DNA of 41,777 bases from JASBZA01 sp964392065 (GCA_964392065.1 CAYMOG010000009.1:1-41777); one strand, 5' to 3'; shown: positions 1-9,337, numbered from the stretch's first letter. A program made the numbers and translations. The notes: generated by a model from the letters alone, not told the origin.

Positions 1-1
1 T

Positions 2-1153
2 TATTCGAGATTTATAGTAGGGTTATCAATAACTCTATTAATTACCAGTAGCTTAGCAGGATGCTTCCAAATAAATGAAACCATGAACACCGGTACGCGT
101 GAGATTACAAAAACGTCCACAACGCTATATATTTCAGAAGAAACAACAAAAAATAATGTCACCACAGTCGAGGAAACGCGTGAAACACCTACTAATACAG
201 TGGAATCTACAACCGTGAAGACAACAAGCACCACTTCTGTCACTTTAGATACAAGTGTATTCTCTACTACACCAATAGTAACAGAATCAAAAACGATGGT
301 GTCCACCACTATAACGCAAAAACCTACAACAACTCCCACTACTATAGTGGTGCCAACGACAAGCACTACTACAGTGGCGCCAACGACAACAGTACCAACA
401 CCGACCACAACGGTGACACCAAGTACACCAAGCTCATCAGCTTCTAATGCACCAGTGGTGAATAATGGTATGTATAATACAGCCTATGTACGCAGTAAAA
501 TGTTTAATGGCGGCAGAGTTCAAGAAGGACGTAAGGTAACGTTCTTAACGTATGACGACGGCTTAAATTTTCATTCGACTCCGCTTCTATTAGATGCCCT
601 TCTCCGAGCTAGAGTACACGCCACATTTTATATATTGGGAAACTCTATTAATGATAGTACCGCCTATCTCTTGAGAAGAATGGTGCATGAAGGGCATGCC
701 ATTGGAATCCATTCATTTAACCATAACTATAATGCTTTGTATCCTGGACGATCAGGTAATGTCAATGAAATTCTAAATCAATTTGATAAAAGCTTGACTG
801 CCATAAGAAAATATCTTGGCGCAGATTTCCAGGTAAATACATGGCGTTATCCAGGTGGTCATATGAGTTGGCGAGGCTTAAGCCCGGCAAACGAACGTCT
901 TCGCAATATATATGGAGTAGAGCATATTGATTGGAACGCATTAAATGATGATGCAAGCGGCTCATGGTATCCTGCTAATCCTGAATAACAAGTCGCGCAA
1001 TTGAAAAAAAGTTTAGCCGCCTATGGAAATCCTCCTACAGCTGTCGTGCTTATGCATGATGGTACGAATAGAGCTAGACAAATCACTATGCAGTCGGTAA
1101 GTTCTATCGTAAGTTATCTGAGATCTAATGGTTATGAATTCGGCACCTTGTGA
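2..1153 (+). pseudogene. Lipoprotein polysaccharide deacetylase (NodB fold), interrupted by an in-frame TAA
   Basis: The reading frame is open to the left edge, so the true start lies outside. Codons 2-82 encode the end of a lipoprotein signal peptide with a lipobox reading Leu-Ala-Gly-Cys (Cys at 62-64). A Thr-rich, wall-spanning linker follows to about 450. The NodB deacetylase motifs are then in order: TYDDG (548-562, metal-binding Asp pair), HSFNH (710-724, metal-binding His pair), WRYPGG (842-859) and DWN (about 929-937). A TAA at 986-988 stops translation, but the same frame continues without further stops to a TGA at 1151-1153. That continuation contains the expected last motif, LMHDG (1049-1063), whose His completes the active site. 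A single-base change to TAA therefore explains the break, and the truncated product would lack the catalytic His. The family removes N- or O-acetyl groups from peptidoglycan or other polysaccharides. An 83-988 call with an ATG start would miss the lipobox. Family call is firm; whether the stop is real, read through or a sequencing error is open. Confidence 0.85.
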
Positions 1154-3189
1154 CCTATTATGTCAATGGTGCAATTAATACTGGCCAAAGTTTCACCATA
1201 GTCGACGGCAACACAGAAGACGTTACGGTCAGAATTCAGAACCAAGAGAGGGCTGGCACACTAACGCTAACAAAAGTACTAGAACAAAGCCTAGCATCTA
1301 GAGATAGAGCATCTATTGCGTTCGAATTCTTGGTCACAGGACCAAAGGACTTTTTCGAAACCTTCTCCTTACCTATGGATGGGACTTGGACTAAAACATT
1401 GGAGAACTTAGCAAGAGGTACATATACTGTGACGGAGTTGACGGAGGGCTATGCGACCAGCATTCAAATTCATGATGATGAGACCATAGAAGGAAATACC
1501 GTCGACGTCCTAATAGACTTGGGACAATTACATTCGAAGATAAAATTTCTCAATAGACAAACCGAAAACCTACAGATACGTGCTGAAAAAATCTGGATCG
1601 ATGCGTCTCTCGAGAAGCCAGAAATATGGTTCCAACTTATTCGTAGCGATGTCGAGCAAGATGAAGTGAAGATTGGTAGTCCTAGAATAGTTTCTGGAGA
1701 TACCGTTCAATGGAATCAAGAAGATGCCGATATAAATGCTTCGGATTTCGTGCGATATGATGAAAATGGTCATGCTTATACCTATCGTGTCCAAGAAGTG
1801 GATGCCCAAGGAAATGACTATACACCAGAATACTATAATAAAGATGAAAATGACTTAGTCGTCAGAAATACTTATCAAACGCGAGACATTTTGGGGAAGA
1901 AAACCTGGGATGATGCGGGTAACCAAGACAACGTAAGACCTGACTTCATCACGATAAGACTTTTGAAAAATGGTAGTGAAGTTGATGTAAAACGTGTTAC
2001 AGAAGCAGACGACTGGTCCTGGCATTTTGCAAGATTACCTGAGTTTGAAGCAGGAGAAACAATAATTTATACCATTACGGAAGATGCCATAGCAGGATAT
2101 AGTAGTATAGTGACTGGATACGATGTCAAAAATATACATACACCTAATAAGACATCGTTACAAGTAACCAAGGCATGGGAGGATGGAAATAATCAAGACC
2201 TTAAGCGTCCAGATCGTGTGCGTGTTATGCTACTGGTGAATGGGCAAGATACGGAATATAACCTAGAATTATCACAGGAGAACAATTGGACGAATACCTT
2301 CATAAATTTAGATGAATCTTCTAAAGGTAGCCGCGTTGTTTATACCGTACGAGAAGTACTTATAGGGGAAAATTATGTTCCAACAATAACAGGTGATGCG
2401 GTGTTAGGATTCGTACTGACGAACACAAGAACAGTTGATTTCGTCAATATCAGTGGATCCAAAACCTGGTTAGACCAAGACAATCAGGATGGTATGAGGC
2501 CAGAATCTATCACAATACATCTATTGAATAACGACAAGTTGCTTGATAAGCATGTCGTGACAGAAACAGAAGAGTGGTCTTGGCATTTTGCAAATCTACC
2601 TAAGTATGAAGCAGGTGTACTTATTCACTACACAATCTCGGAAGAACCTGTTAACGGATATAAGACGGAAATTAGTGGATATGACGTGAGAAATATACAT
2701 GTGCCTAGTGAAGTATCTGTAGAGGTAAGAAAAGTCTGGGAAGATGAGGATGATCTAGACAAGATGCGTCCAGAACGCATAACAATAGCCTTATATGCGG
2801 ATGGAAAATTATTGAAAAAAACCCTTACACTTGATGCTGAGAATTTCTGGACAGGACAATTCAAGTCTTTACCAGAATATATGAAGGGAAGAAAGATTGT
2901 TTATACGCTAGAAGAAATTAAAGTAGAGGGCTATACCGTATCGATTACAGGCAATAGGGAAGAAGGATTTGTTATCACAAATACACATACACCGACAAAA
3001 CCTACCGAACCAAGTAAGCCAACCCCATCGGTAACACCTGAGCCTACCGTTAAACCCATTCCACCTGTACCAAGTACAGGGGAGAACAGAGGAATATATC
3101 TATGGTTGGGCTTATTACTGTTACTAGTTACCGGCATAATACTAATAGTGAGGAGAATTTTTAAATCTTCCACATCGAAGAAAACATAA
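1150..3189 (+). CDS. Cna-B repeat cell-wall surface protein, N-terminally truncated, VPSTG sortase signal
   Basis: The product has no signal peptide. It begins inside a domain: the first ~35 residues look like the tail of an adhesin domain. Then come a DUF5979-like module and about five Cna-B beta-sandwich repeats, recognisable by recurring K(T/A/V)W(D/E)D, RP..I.I.L and Y(T/S)(I/V).E elements. Two repeats share near-identical DDWSWHFA / EEWSWHFA segments. The C-terminus is a Pro/Thr spacer, a sortase signal VPSTG (3067-3081) in place of LPXTG, a hydrophobic stretch and a basic tail. It should be covalently anchored to peptidoglycan and act as an adhesin or pilin-like protein. The only candidate start is GTG 1150, with no visible Shine-Dalgarno. 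It overlaps the TGA of the deacetylase as GTGA, so coupling is formally possible. The next upstream in-frame stop is TGA 1135. I infer a headless remnant of a larger adhesin. Confidence 0.85.
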   Translation: MTYYVNGAINTGQSFTIVDGNTEDVTVRIQNQERAGTLTLTKVLEQSLASRDRASIAFEFLVTGPKDFFETFSLPMDGTWTKTLENLARGTYTVTELTEGYATSIQIHDDETIEGNTVDVLIDLGQLHSKIKFLNRQTENLQIRAEKIWIDASLEKPEIWFQLIRSDVEQDEVKIGSPRIVSGDTVQWNQEDADINASDFVRYDENGHAYTYRVQEVDAQGNDYTPEYYNKDENDLVVRNTYQTRDILGKKTWDDAGNQDNVRPDFITIRLLKNGSEVDVKRVTEADDWSWHFARLPEFEAGETIIYTITEDAIAGYSSIVTGYDVKNIHTPNKTSLQVTKAWEDGNNQDLKRPDRVRVMLLVNGQDTEYNLELSQENNWTNTFINLDESSKGSRVVYTVREVLIGENYVPTITGDAVLGFVLTNTRTVDFVNISGSKTWLDQDNQDGMRPESITIHLLNNDKLLDKHVVTETEEWSWHFANLPKYEAGVLIHYTISEEPVNGYKTEISGYDVRNIHVPSEVSVEVRKVWEDEDDLDKMRPERITIALYADGKLLKKTLTLDAENFWTGQFKSLPEYMKGRKIVYTLEEIKVEGYTVSITGNREEGFVITNTHTPTKPTEPSKPTPSVTPEPTVKPIPPVPSTGENRGIYLWLGLLLLLVTGIILIVRRIFKSSTSKKT

Positions 3190-3227
3190 ATATTAGTTTT
3201 TTAATATAGTAATATTTTTGAAACCGA

Positions 3228-3257
3228 GGCATTAGAGTGAAGACTCTAGTGCCTTTG
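3228..3257 (+). terminator. Probable terminator hairpin after the Cna-B gene
   Basis: A 10-bp stem (3228-3237 with 3244-3253, one G-U pair) with a 6-nt loop lies 39 bases after the stop codon. The following T-run is short (TTTG), so termination may be weak. Nothing else is recognisable in 3258-3400 apart from TATAAT boxes at 3315-3320 and 3374-3379, neither with a convincing -35. Confidence 0.5.
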
Positions 3258-3415
3258 TTAGAGTCTCATAGTAAAGAATTATAAGGAAGACAAGAAGTTT
3301 TATGCAATATTGATTATAATATTCACCTGAATAGAAGCTTATAGAACACACGGCGTATTCTAGAGAAGCAAGGTATAATACTAAGATAAGTAAGAAAATA
3401 AATTGAGGAGATAGT

Positions 3416-4699
3416 ATGAAGCAACAAGCACCGAAAGGAACGCAAGATCTCTTACCAGAAGTAAGCCTTAATTGGCAAAATATAGAGAGACACTTCCAAG
3501 ATATTTGCCATCTATATGGATATGAAGAAATACGTATCCCTACCTTTGAGCATACAGAAGTCTTTGCTAGGGGTGTAGGAGAAAACACCGATGTTGTCCA
3601 GAAAGAAATGTATACCTTCGAAGATAAGGGAGGAAGATCCTTGACTCTGAGACCTGAAGGTACAGCAGGTGTGGTAAGAAGTTATATTCAAAATGGTTTA
3701 GCCTCGAAACCTTCTCCCCAGAGATTATTTTATATAATCACCGCTTTTCGTTATGAGAATGTACAGAAGGGTAGATACCGAGAATTTCATCAGATGGGCT
3801 TAGAGGCCTTCGGGTCGCCCGGACCTAGTATCGATGCAGAGGCTTTGGCCCTATTAGATCATTACTTTAGAGAATTAGGTTTGAAGAATTATCTCTTGAA
3901 AATAAATAGTATTGGTTGTCCTAATTGTAGAGAGGCTTATAGAGATGCACTCTTGGCCTATTTGAGACCACATAAAGAAGCCTTATGTGCGGATTGTCAA
4001 CAGCGAATGGAGCTCAATCCACTTCGCGTTTTGGATTGTAAGGAAGAGAGCTGTCAGAGAATAACGCAAGATGCTCCACTCATGCTAGATTACCTGGATA
4101 CAGAATGTGCAGAGCACTTCCAGGGTTTACAAGAGCGATTAGATGCATTAGAAATCGCCTATGAAGTTGATGGCAGAATCGTTCGTGGGTTGGATTATTA
4201 TACGAAAACGGTATTTGAATTCGTATCGGATCATGTGGGAACCCAGGGTACGATTTGTGGAGGCGGACGCTATGATGGCTTAGTGGAAGCTCTAGGTGGG
4301 CCTCGAACCCCTGGTATAGGTTTCGCAATGGGTGAAGAACGCTTGTTGATGGAATTAGAAGCCCAGGGCCTTATACAGGAAAATACTTTGGAAACAAGAT
4401 TATATATTGCGAATATGGGAGCCAAGGCTCACCGTGCAGCGCAAGTCCTAAGTCAAATTTTGCGTAAAGAAGGAATCTCTGTGCAATATGATTTAATGGA
4501 CCGATCCTTCAAGGCACAAATGAAGTTTGCCGGTAAACAGAATATTAAGTATTTGATGGTTCTGGGAGATTCAGAGCTGGAATCTGGACTAGTTTCAGTA
4601 AGAAGCTTACAAGATAAAGATGCGGAAGACAGAAGTTTTCAATTAGGAAAAACATTAGAGCATGCAGACGAATTGATTGCGTACTTAAGAACGGAATAA
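3416..4699 (+). CDS. hisS: Histidyl-tRNA synthetase
   Basis: Class II aminoacyl-tRNA synthetase charging tRNA-His with histidine in the cytoplasm. The 427-aa length is normal. Motif 2 is seen as FRYENVQKGRYREFHQ (about residues 111-126). The histidine-binding loop GLDYYTKTVFEF and the QGTICGGGRYDGL segment are both present, and the C-terminal anticodon-binding domain is complete. The Cys-rich insertion (CPNC, LCADC, LDCKEESC) is typical of Gram-positive HisRS. The start ATG has GAGGAG 6 bases upstream. It is the first gene of hisS-aspS-lepB-lepA, with 12 bases to aspS. A TATAAT at 3374-3379 is a possible -10, without a clear -35. No T-box is visible upstream. Confidence 0.97.
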   Translation: MKQQAPKGTQDLLPEVSLNWQNIERHFQDICHLYGYEEIRIPTFEHTEVFARGVGENTDVVQKEMYTFEDKGGRSLTLRPEGTAGVVRSYIQNGLASKPSPQRLFYIITAFRYENVQKGRYREFHQMGLEAFGSPGPSIDAEALALLDHYFRELGLKNYLLKINSIGCPNCREAYRDALLAYLRPHKEALCADCQQRMELNPLRVLDCKEESCQRITQDAPLMLDYLDTECAEHFQGLQERLDALEIAYEVDGRIVRGLDYYTKTVFEFVSDHVGTQGTICGGGRYDGLVEALGGPRTPGIGFAMGEERLLMELEAQGLIQENTLETRLYIANMGAKAHRAAQVLSQILRKEGISVQYDLMDRSFKAQMKFAGKQNIKYLMVLGDSELESGLVSVRSLQDKDAEDRSFQLGKTLEHADELIAYLRTE

Positions 4700-4711
4700 G
4701 GGAGTTAAAGA

Positions 4712-6508
4712 ATGGAAAATATACAAGGGTTACATCGGAGTGCTCTTTGTGCAGACGTAACGGAAGCTGAACTGGGCCAAGAGCTGACACTTATGGGTTG
4801 GTGTCAGAAGCAAAGGGATCTAGGGGGATTAATATTCATCAGCTTAAGGGATCGATCCGGCATCATACAGGTGGTTGTGGATGAAGAGTCTCCCGTGGAG
4901 GTTATGGAAAAAGCGAGTCATGTGCGTTCGGAGTTTGTCCTTGCTGTGAAAGGGTTGCTAAGGAAGCGTTCTGCGCCTAATCCAGAGATGAAAACAGGCT
5001 TGTGGGAATTACACGCCCAAGAGTTACGTATCTTAAGTCAATCGGAAACACCACCTTTTTATATTGAAGAAGATAGTGACGTAAAGGAGAGCCTCAGATT
5101 ACAGTATCGTTATTTAGATCTTCGTAGGCCTTCTATGCAGGAGAAATTGATGCTACGTTCTGAAGTCGCAAACTTCACTAGGCAGTTTTTTGCCCAAGAA
5201 GGATTTATTGATTTCGAGACACCCATGTTAGGAAAATCCACTCCAGAAGGTGCCCGCGATTATCTCGTACCATCACGTGTTTTTCCTGGTTCTTTTTTCG
5301 CATTACCTCAGAGTCCACAGCTCTATAAACAACTCTTAATGGCAGCAGGTTATGACCGTTATATTCAAATTGCCCGTTGTTTTAGAGATGAAGACTTACG
5401 AATAGATCGTCAACCAGAGTTCACACAATTAGATATTGAAATGTCTTTTGTAGAAGAAGAAGATGTTATGTCATTGACAGAGAGATATCTAAAAAAGCTT
5501 TTTTCTGATTTAAAGGGCGTTACCTTCGATGAACCTTTTCAACGTTTGACTTATAAAGAAGCTATGGAACGTTTCGGCTCCGATAAGCCTGATTTGCGAT
5601 TCGGTATGGAACTTATTGACATTAGTGATTTAGTAACGGATTCCGAGTTCCAAGTATTTCGTTCCGCTCTAGATGGCGGTGCCGTGAAACTCATTACTGT
5701 GCCTGCAGGTGGCGATATGACACGCAAGGAAATTGATGCTCTACAGGAATTCACGAAAACATATGGAGCCAAAGGCTTAGCATGGTTATCACCAGGAGAA
5801 AAATGGAGAGGTTCTATTCTGAAGTTTATGGATGAGGATCTTCTTGCTCAGATAAGAGAAAGAAGTCAAGCAGAAGATGGGGACCTACTTCTTATTGTGG
5901 CAGATAGTAACTTAGACGTAGTTTATAACAGCTTAGGGGCTCTTCGAGGTGAAGTTGCCAAGCGTAGAGATTTATATGCTAGCAATACTTATAATTTTGT
6001 CTGGATTACAGATTTCCCACTTCTAGAATGGGATGATGAGACCAAGCGTTATGCGGCTAAACATCACCCCTTTACAATGCCATTTGATGAAGACTTATCT
6101 CTCCTAGAGACTAAGCCTGGAGAAGTGCGAGCAAAAGCCTATGACATTATCCTGAACGGTTTTGAATTAGGTGGAGGCAGTATCCGAATCCATGATAAAG
6201 AAGTGCAAGACAAGATGCTTAAACTCTTAGGTTTCTCAGAAGAAGCTGCTTACGAAAACTTCTCCTTCTTATTAGATGCTTTCCGTTTCGGCTTACCTCC
6301 CCACGGTGGTCTTGCTATAGGTTTTGACCGTCTTCTCATGTTATTATTAGGAACAGATAATATTCGCGAAGTAATGGCATTCCCCAAAGTGCAGACTTCC
6401 GCAGATTTAATGACGAAGGCACCAAGCCAAGTGAGTGCGAAACAATTAGAAGAATTAGGTATAAGTATTAGAACTGAAACACAAAATGTAGTGGCAGAAG
6501 GAGAATAA
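4712..6508 (+). CDS. aspS: Aspartyl-tRNA synthetase
   Basis: Class IIb synthetase for tRNA-Asp, 598 aa, the usual bacterial length with the GAD insertion domain. An N-terminal OB-fold anticodon-binding domain comes first (GWCQKQRDLGGLIFISLRDR region). Motif 2 follows as CFRDEDLRIDRQPEFTQLD, and motif 3 near the C-terminus as GFDRLLML. Whether it is discriminating or also charges tRNA-Asn cannot be decided by eye. ATG start with GGGAG 8 bases upstream, 12 bases after hisS. hisS-aspS adjacency is common in Bacillota, which supports the call. It runs 1 base short of the lepB start, so the two are probably translationally coupled. Confidence 0.97.
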   Translation: MENIQGLHRSALCADVTEAELGQELTLMGWCQKQRDLGGLIFISLRDRSGIIQVVVDEESPVEVMEKASHVRSEFVLAVKGLLRKRSAPNPEMKTGLWELHAQELRILSQSETPPFYIEEDSDVKESLRLQYRYLDLRRPSMQEKLMLRSEVANFTRQFFAQEGFIDFETPMLGKSTPEGARDYLVPSRVFPGSFFALPQSPQLYKQLLMAAGYDRYIQIARCFRDEDLRIDRQPEFTQLDIEMSFVEEEDVMSLTERYLKKLFSDLKGVTFDEPFQRLTYKEAMERFGSDKPDLRFGMELIDISDLVTDSEFQVFRSALDGGAVKLITVPAGGDMTRKEIDALQEFTKTYGAKGLAWLSPGEKWRGSILKFMDEDLLAQIRERSQAEDGDLLLIVADSNLDVVYNSLGALRGEVAKRRDLYASNTYNFVWITDFPLLEWDDETKRYAAKHHPFTMPFDEDLSLLETKPGEVRAKAYDIILNGFELGGGSIRIHDKEVQDKMLKLLGFSEEAAYENFSFLLDAFRFGLPPHGGLAIGFDRLLMLLLGTDNIREVMAFPKVQTSADLMTKAPSQVSAKQLEELGISIRTETQNVVAEGE

Positions 6509-6509
6509 G

Positions 6510-7307
6510 GTGAAAGAGAAACCATCACCAGATTATAAAGAAGACGTGTCCAAGGATACTCCTATACAGGTTAAACGTGTAGACGGAGACGCAGAATTAA
6601 GTCCATTTAAACCACCAATGCGTTCAGCGACTCCTCATGTGGAAATGGACCAACCGCATGTCAGACCAACAAAACTAGACTATATTCCAGAATCCCCAGT
6701 GTATGAAGAAGAACCGATTCGAAGTGAAGAGCTTCCAGCTAATGAAGATATTTATGCTTCGAATGATGGAACATCCGTCATCATAGAAATACTGGATTGG
6801 GTAAAATATATTCTTATCGCCGTTATCATTGGCCTGTTATTAAGTTATTTCGTTGTCCAAAGAAGTGCTGTAGTCGGTAGCTCCATGTCTCCCACGCTGC
6901 TAAATCAGGACCAACTCTTGGTAGAGAAGGTCTCAATACATTTCAATATACCAGAAGCAGGCAGTATCATTACGGTCGATTCACGTTTTATACCAAACTA
7001 TGGACATGAAGAGATGCTCGTGAAACGTGTAGTAGCAGGGCCAGGAGATACAGTTGATTTTATTGACGGAAAGCTTTATATTAATGATTCTGTGGCACAA
7101 GAGACGTATTTGCCCGAGAATACAGATACGCTTGCGCCAATGGATTGGAATGGACCTCTAGTAATACCAGAAAATCATGTTTACGTCTTAGGAGATAATC
7201 GTGCATTTAGTGCCGATTCTAGAGTGTTTGGTCCTGTACCAGAAGATGCCATAGTGGGGCATGTGTTAGTGAGAATTTATCCATTTTCCCGCTTCGGCCG
7301 TCCATAA
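6510..7307 (+). CDS. lepB: Type I signal peptidase with a long cytoplasmic N-terminus
   Basis: Membrane serine peptidase that removes signal peptides from secreted proteins. Residues 1-90 are hydrophilic, acidic and Pro-rich. A single membrane segment spans about 97-116. The catalytic Ser lies in GSSMSPTL (Ser125) and the general-base Lys in LVKRVVAGPGD (Lys172). The GDNR box is seen as LGDNRAFSADSR. Total 265 aa; the N-terminal extension makes it longer than the common ~180-190-aa Gram-positive form. GTG start at 6510, directly after the aspS stop, with AAGGAGAATAAG upstream inside aspS. It lies in the operon with lepA, a classical lep arrangement. Confidence 0.95.
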   Translation: MKEKPSPDYKEDVSKDTPIQVKRVDGDAELSPFKPPMRSATPHVEMDQPHVRPTKLDYIPESPVYEEEPIRSEELPANEDIYASNDGTSVIIEILDWVKYILIAVIIGLLLSYFVVQRSAVVGSSMSPTLLNQDQLLVEKVSIHFNIPEAGSIITVDSRFIPNYGHEEMLVKRVVAGPGDTVDFIDGKLYINDSVAQETYLPENTDTLAPMDWNGPLVIPENHVYVLGDNRAFSADSRVFGPVPEDAIVGHVLVRIYPFSRFGRP

Positions 7308-7328
7308 TAAGATTAAAGGAGAATTTGT

Positions 7329-9140
7329 TTGTCATCAGATAGGCAAAAATTAATAAGAAACTTCAGTATCATAGCCCACGTGGACCATGGTAAGTCTACT
7401 CTTGCCGATCGATTGATCGAACGTACAGGAGTATTAACGCAGCGTGAAATGCAGTCGCAGGTCCTAGATAATATGGATATCGAACGTGAGCGTGGGATCA
7501 CGATCAAGGCACAGGCAACCAAGATGTTGTATAAGGCAAAGGACGGACTTGTCTATGAATTAAACCTTATAGACACCCCAGGGCATGTGGACTTCAGTTA
7601 TGAAGTGTCTCGTTCTCTAGCTGCATGTGAAGGTGCTGTGTTAGTCGTAGATGCTTCTCAGGGGATAGAGGCCCAGACTCTGGCTAATGTATATTTAGCC
7701 GTAGATAATAATTTAGAAGTTTTACCTGTTATAAATAAGATTGACTTACCGCAAGCCGAACCAGAGCGCGTGCGAGAAGAGATTGAAGAAGTCATAGGGA
7801 TTGATGCCTCTATAGCACCATTAGTTTCGGCCAAAGCCGGCATCAATATTGAAGAAGTCCTAGAACGTATCGTTGAAGTGCTCCCACCACCGGACGGTGA
7901 TGAAGATGCCCCTTTGCGTGCGCTTATTTTCGACGCAAAATATGATGAGTACCGCGGAGTGGTTGTTTATATTCGTGTCAGAGATGGTGTATTACAAGCG
8001 GGTGAAGAAATCCAGATGATGCATACAAAGGCTAAGTTTGTAGTTACTGAAGTGGGTGATTTCCGAGCAGGGCAGTTGGTTCCTCAAGATAAGATTGAAG
8101 CGGGGGATGTTGGCTATATTGTAGCTTCTATTAAAGACGTCCACGATACGAGAATTGGTGATACGGTCACCCATTCTAAACGCCCAGCAGAACAGGCTTT
8201 GCCAGGTTATAAAAAAGCACAACAAATGGTATTTTGTGGGATTTATCCTGTTGATAATGCAGATTATGGAGACTTAAATGATGCGCTGGAGAAGTTGCAA
8301 ATTAATGATGCGTCTCTCTCATTTGAAGCGGAAAGTTCGGCAGCCTTGGGTTTCGGTTATCGTTGTGGATTCTTAGGCTTACTTCATTATGAAATTGTTC
8401 AAGAAAGACTTGAGCGCGAATTTGATCTCAATATTATTACTACGGCGCCTTCCGTGGTATACCATGTTTATACTACGGATGGAAAATTGCATGAAATTAG
8501 TAATCCGGCTGATCTTCCTGATGTAGCGGAGATTGATCATATGGAAGAACCTATTGTTGATGTTACTGTTATGACACCAACAGATTATGTAGGTAATGTC
8601 ATGGAGATTTGTCAAGAACGCCGTGGTATCTATGTTAATATGACGTACCTAGATGCTAAGCTCGTAGAAATTAAGTATGAGATGCCATTAAATGAAGTTA
8701 TCTATAATTTCTTCGATGTCTTGAAGTCTCGTTCTCGTGGGTACGCGTCTCTAGATTATCAATTTAAAGAATACAGACCCGCTAGCCTAGCAAAACTTGA
8801 TATTCTTATTCATGGTGAAGTTGTGGATGCCTTGTCTTTTATCGTGCATAAAGATTCTGCTCAAGCCCGAGGCAGGAAGATGGCAGAGAAGCTCAAGGAT
8901 GAGATTCCTAGACATCAATTCGAAATTCCTATTCAAGCCGCTATTGGTGGCAAGATTGTTGCAAGAACGACCGTTCGTGCCTTCCGTAAAGACGTTTTAT
9001 CGAAGTGCTATGGTGGTGACATCAGCCGTAAGAAGAAGCTCTTAGAGAAACAAAAAGAAGGTAAGAAACGGATGCGTCAAGTAGGAAATGTTGAGATTCC
9101 ACAACAGGCCTTCATGAGTGTATTGAAGTTGGATGATTAG
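7329..9140 (+). CDS. lepA: Elongation factor 4 (LepA GTPase)
   Basis: Ribosome-bound translational GTPase, 603 aa, normal length. G1 is AHVDHGKST near the N-terminus, G3 is DTPGHVDF and G4 is NKID. The EF-G-like domains and the LepA-specific C-terminal domain follow, ending in a basic segment (KKKLLEKQKEGKKRMRQVG). The start is TTG 7329 with AAAGGAG upstream; no ATG or GTG competes in the right place. Last gene of the hisS-aspS-lepB-lepA run. No strong terminator is seen between it and the tRNA promoter. Confidence 0.97.
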   Translation: MSSDRQKLIRNFSIIAHVDHGKSTLADRLIERTGVLTQREMQSQVLDNMDIERERGITIKAQATKMLYKAKDGLVYELNLIDTPGHVDFSYEVSRSLAACEGAVLVVDASQGIEAQTLANVYLAVDNNLEVLPVINKIDLPQAEPERVREEIEEVIGIDASIAPLVSAKAGINIEEVLERIVEVLPPPDGDEDAPLRALIFDAKYDEYRGVVVYIRVRDGVLQAGEEIQMMHTKAKFVVTEVGDFRAGQLVPQDKIEAGDVGYIVASIKDVHDTRIGDTVTHSKRPAEQALPGYKKAQQMVFCGIYPVDNADYGDLNDALEKLQINDASLSFEAESSAALGFGYRCGFLGLLHYEIVQERLEREFDLNIITTAPSVVYHVYTTDGKLHEISNPADLPDVAEIDHMEEPIVDVTVMTPTDYVGNVMEICQERRGIYVNMTYLDAKLVEIKYEMPLNEVIYNFFDVLKSRSRGYASLDYQFKEYRPASLAKLDILIHGEVVDALSFIVHKDSAQARGRKMAEKLKDEIPRHQFEIPIQAAIGGKIVARTTVRAFRKDVLSKCYGGDISRKKKLLEKQKEGKKRMRQVGNVEIPQQAFMSVLKLDD

Positions 9141-9208
9141 AGGTTTAGCGATTGTCTAGTGGTTTGCCTGAGTATTCATAAGATTTTTGCAGTCTCAGAA
9201 AATAGTAC

Positions 9209-9237
9209 TTGAAATCTTAACACATCACCTATATAAT
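9209..9237 (+). promoter_or_regulatory. Sigma-A-type promoter of tRNA-Leu
   Basis: -35 TTGAAA (9209-9214), 17-bp spacer, perfect -10 TATAAT (9232-9237). The mature tRNA begins 13 bases after the -10, as expected for a directly transcribed tRNA gene. Confidence 0.85.
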
Positions 9238-9249
9238 AACTTAGCACTT

Positions 9250-9334
9250 GCGGATGTGGTGGAATTGGCAGACACGCTGGATTTAGGTTCCAGTGGGGAG
9301 ACTCGTGCAGGTTCAACTCCTGTCATCCGCACCA
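9250..9334 (+). tRNA. tRNA-Leu (anticodon UAG)
   Basis: A cloverleaf with a long variable arm (class II, as in tRNA-Leu). The acceptor strand GCGGATG pairs with CATCCGC, followed by discriminator A and an encoded CCA (9332-9334). The anticodon stem CTGGA/TCCAG encloses loop TTTAGGT, placing anticodon TAG at 9284-9286, which reads CUN leucine codons. The T-arm carries GGTTCAACTCC. It has its own promoter and terminator. Confidence 0.98.
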
Positions 9335-9337
9335 GAT

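Noticed and set aside
1..408. A 135-aa minus-strand open frame
   Set aside because: It is a Val-rich shadow of the Thr-rich linker of the deacetylase on the plus strand, with no ribosome binding site of its own.
986..988. Recoding or alternative genetic code at the deacetylase TAA
   Set aside because: Many housekeeping genes here end in TAA at the correct length, and no recoding signal is visible.
1900..2960. DNA-level direct repeats or a CRISPR array in the Cna-B region
   Set aside because: The repeats are protein-domain repeats of ~85-95 residues with diverged codons, not short spaced DNA repeats.
9141..9208. A further small RNA between lepA and tRNA-Leu
   Set aside because: No stable hairpin, promoter or terminator was found apart from the tRNA promoter itself.
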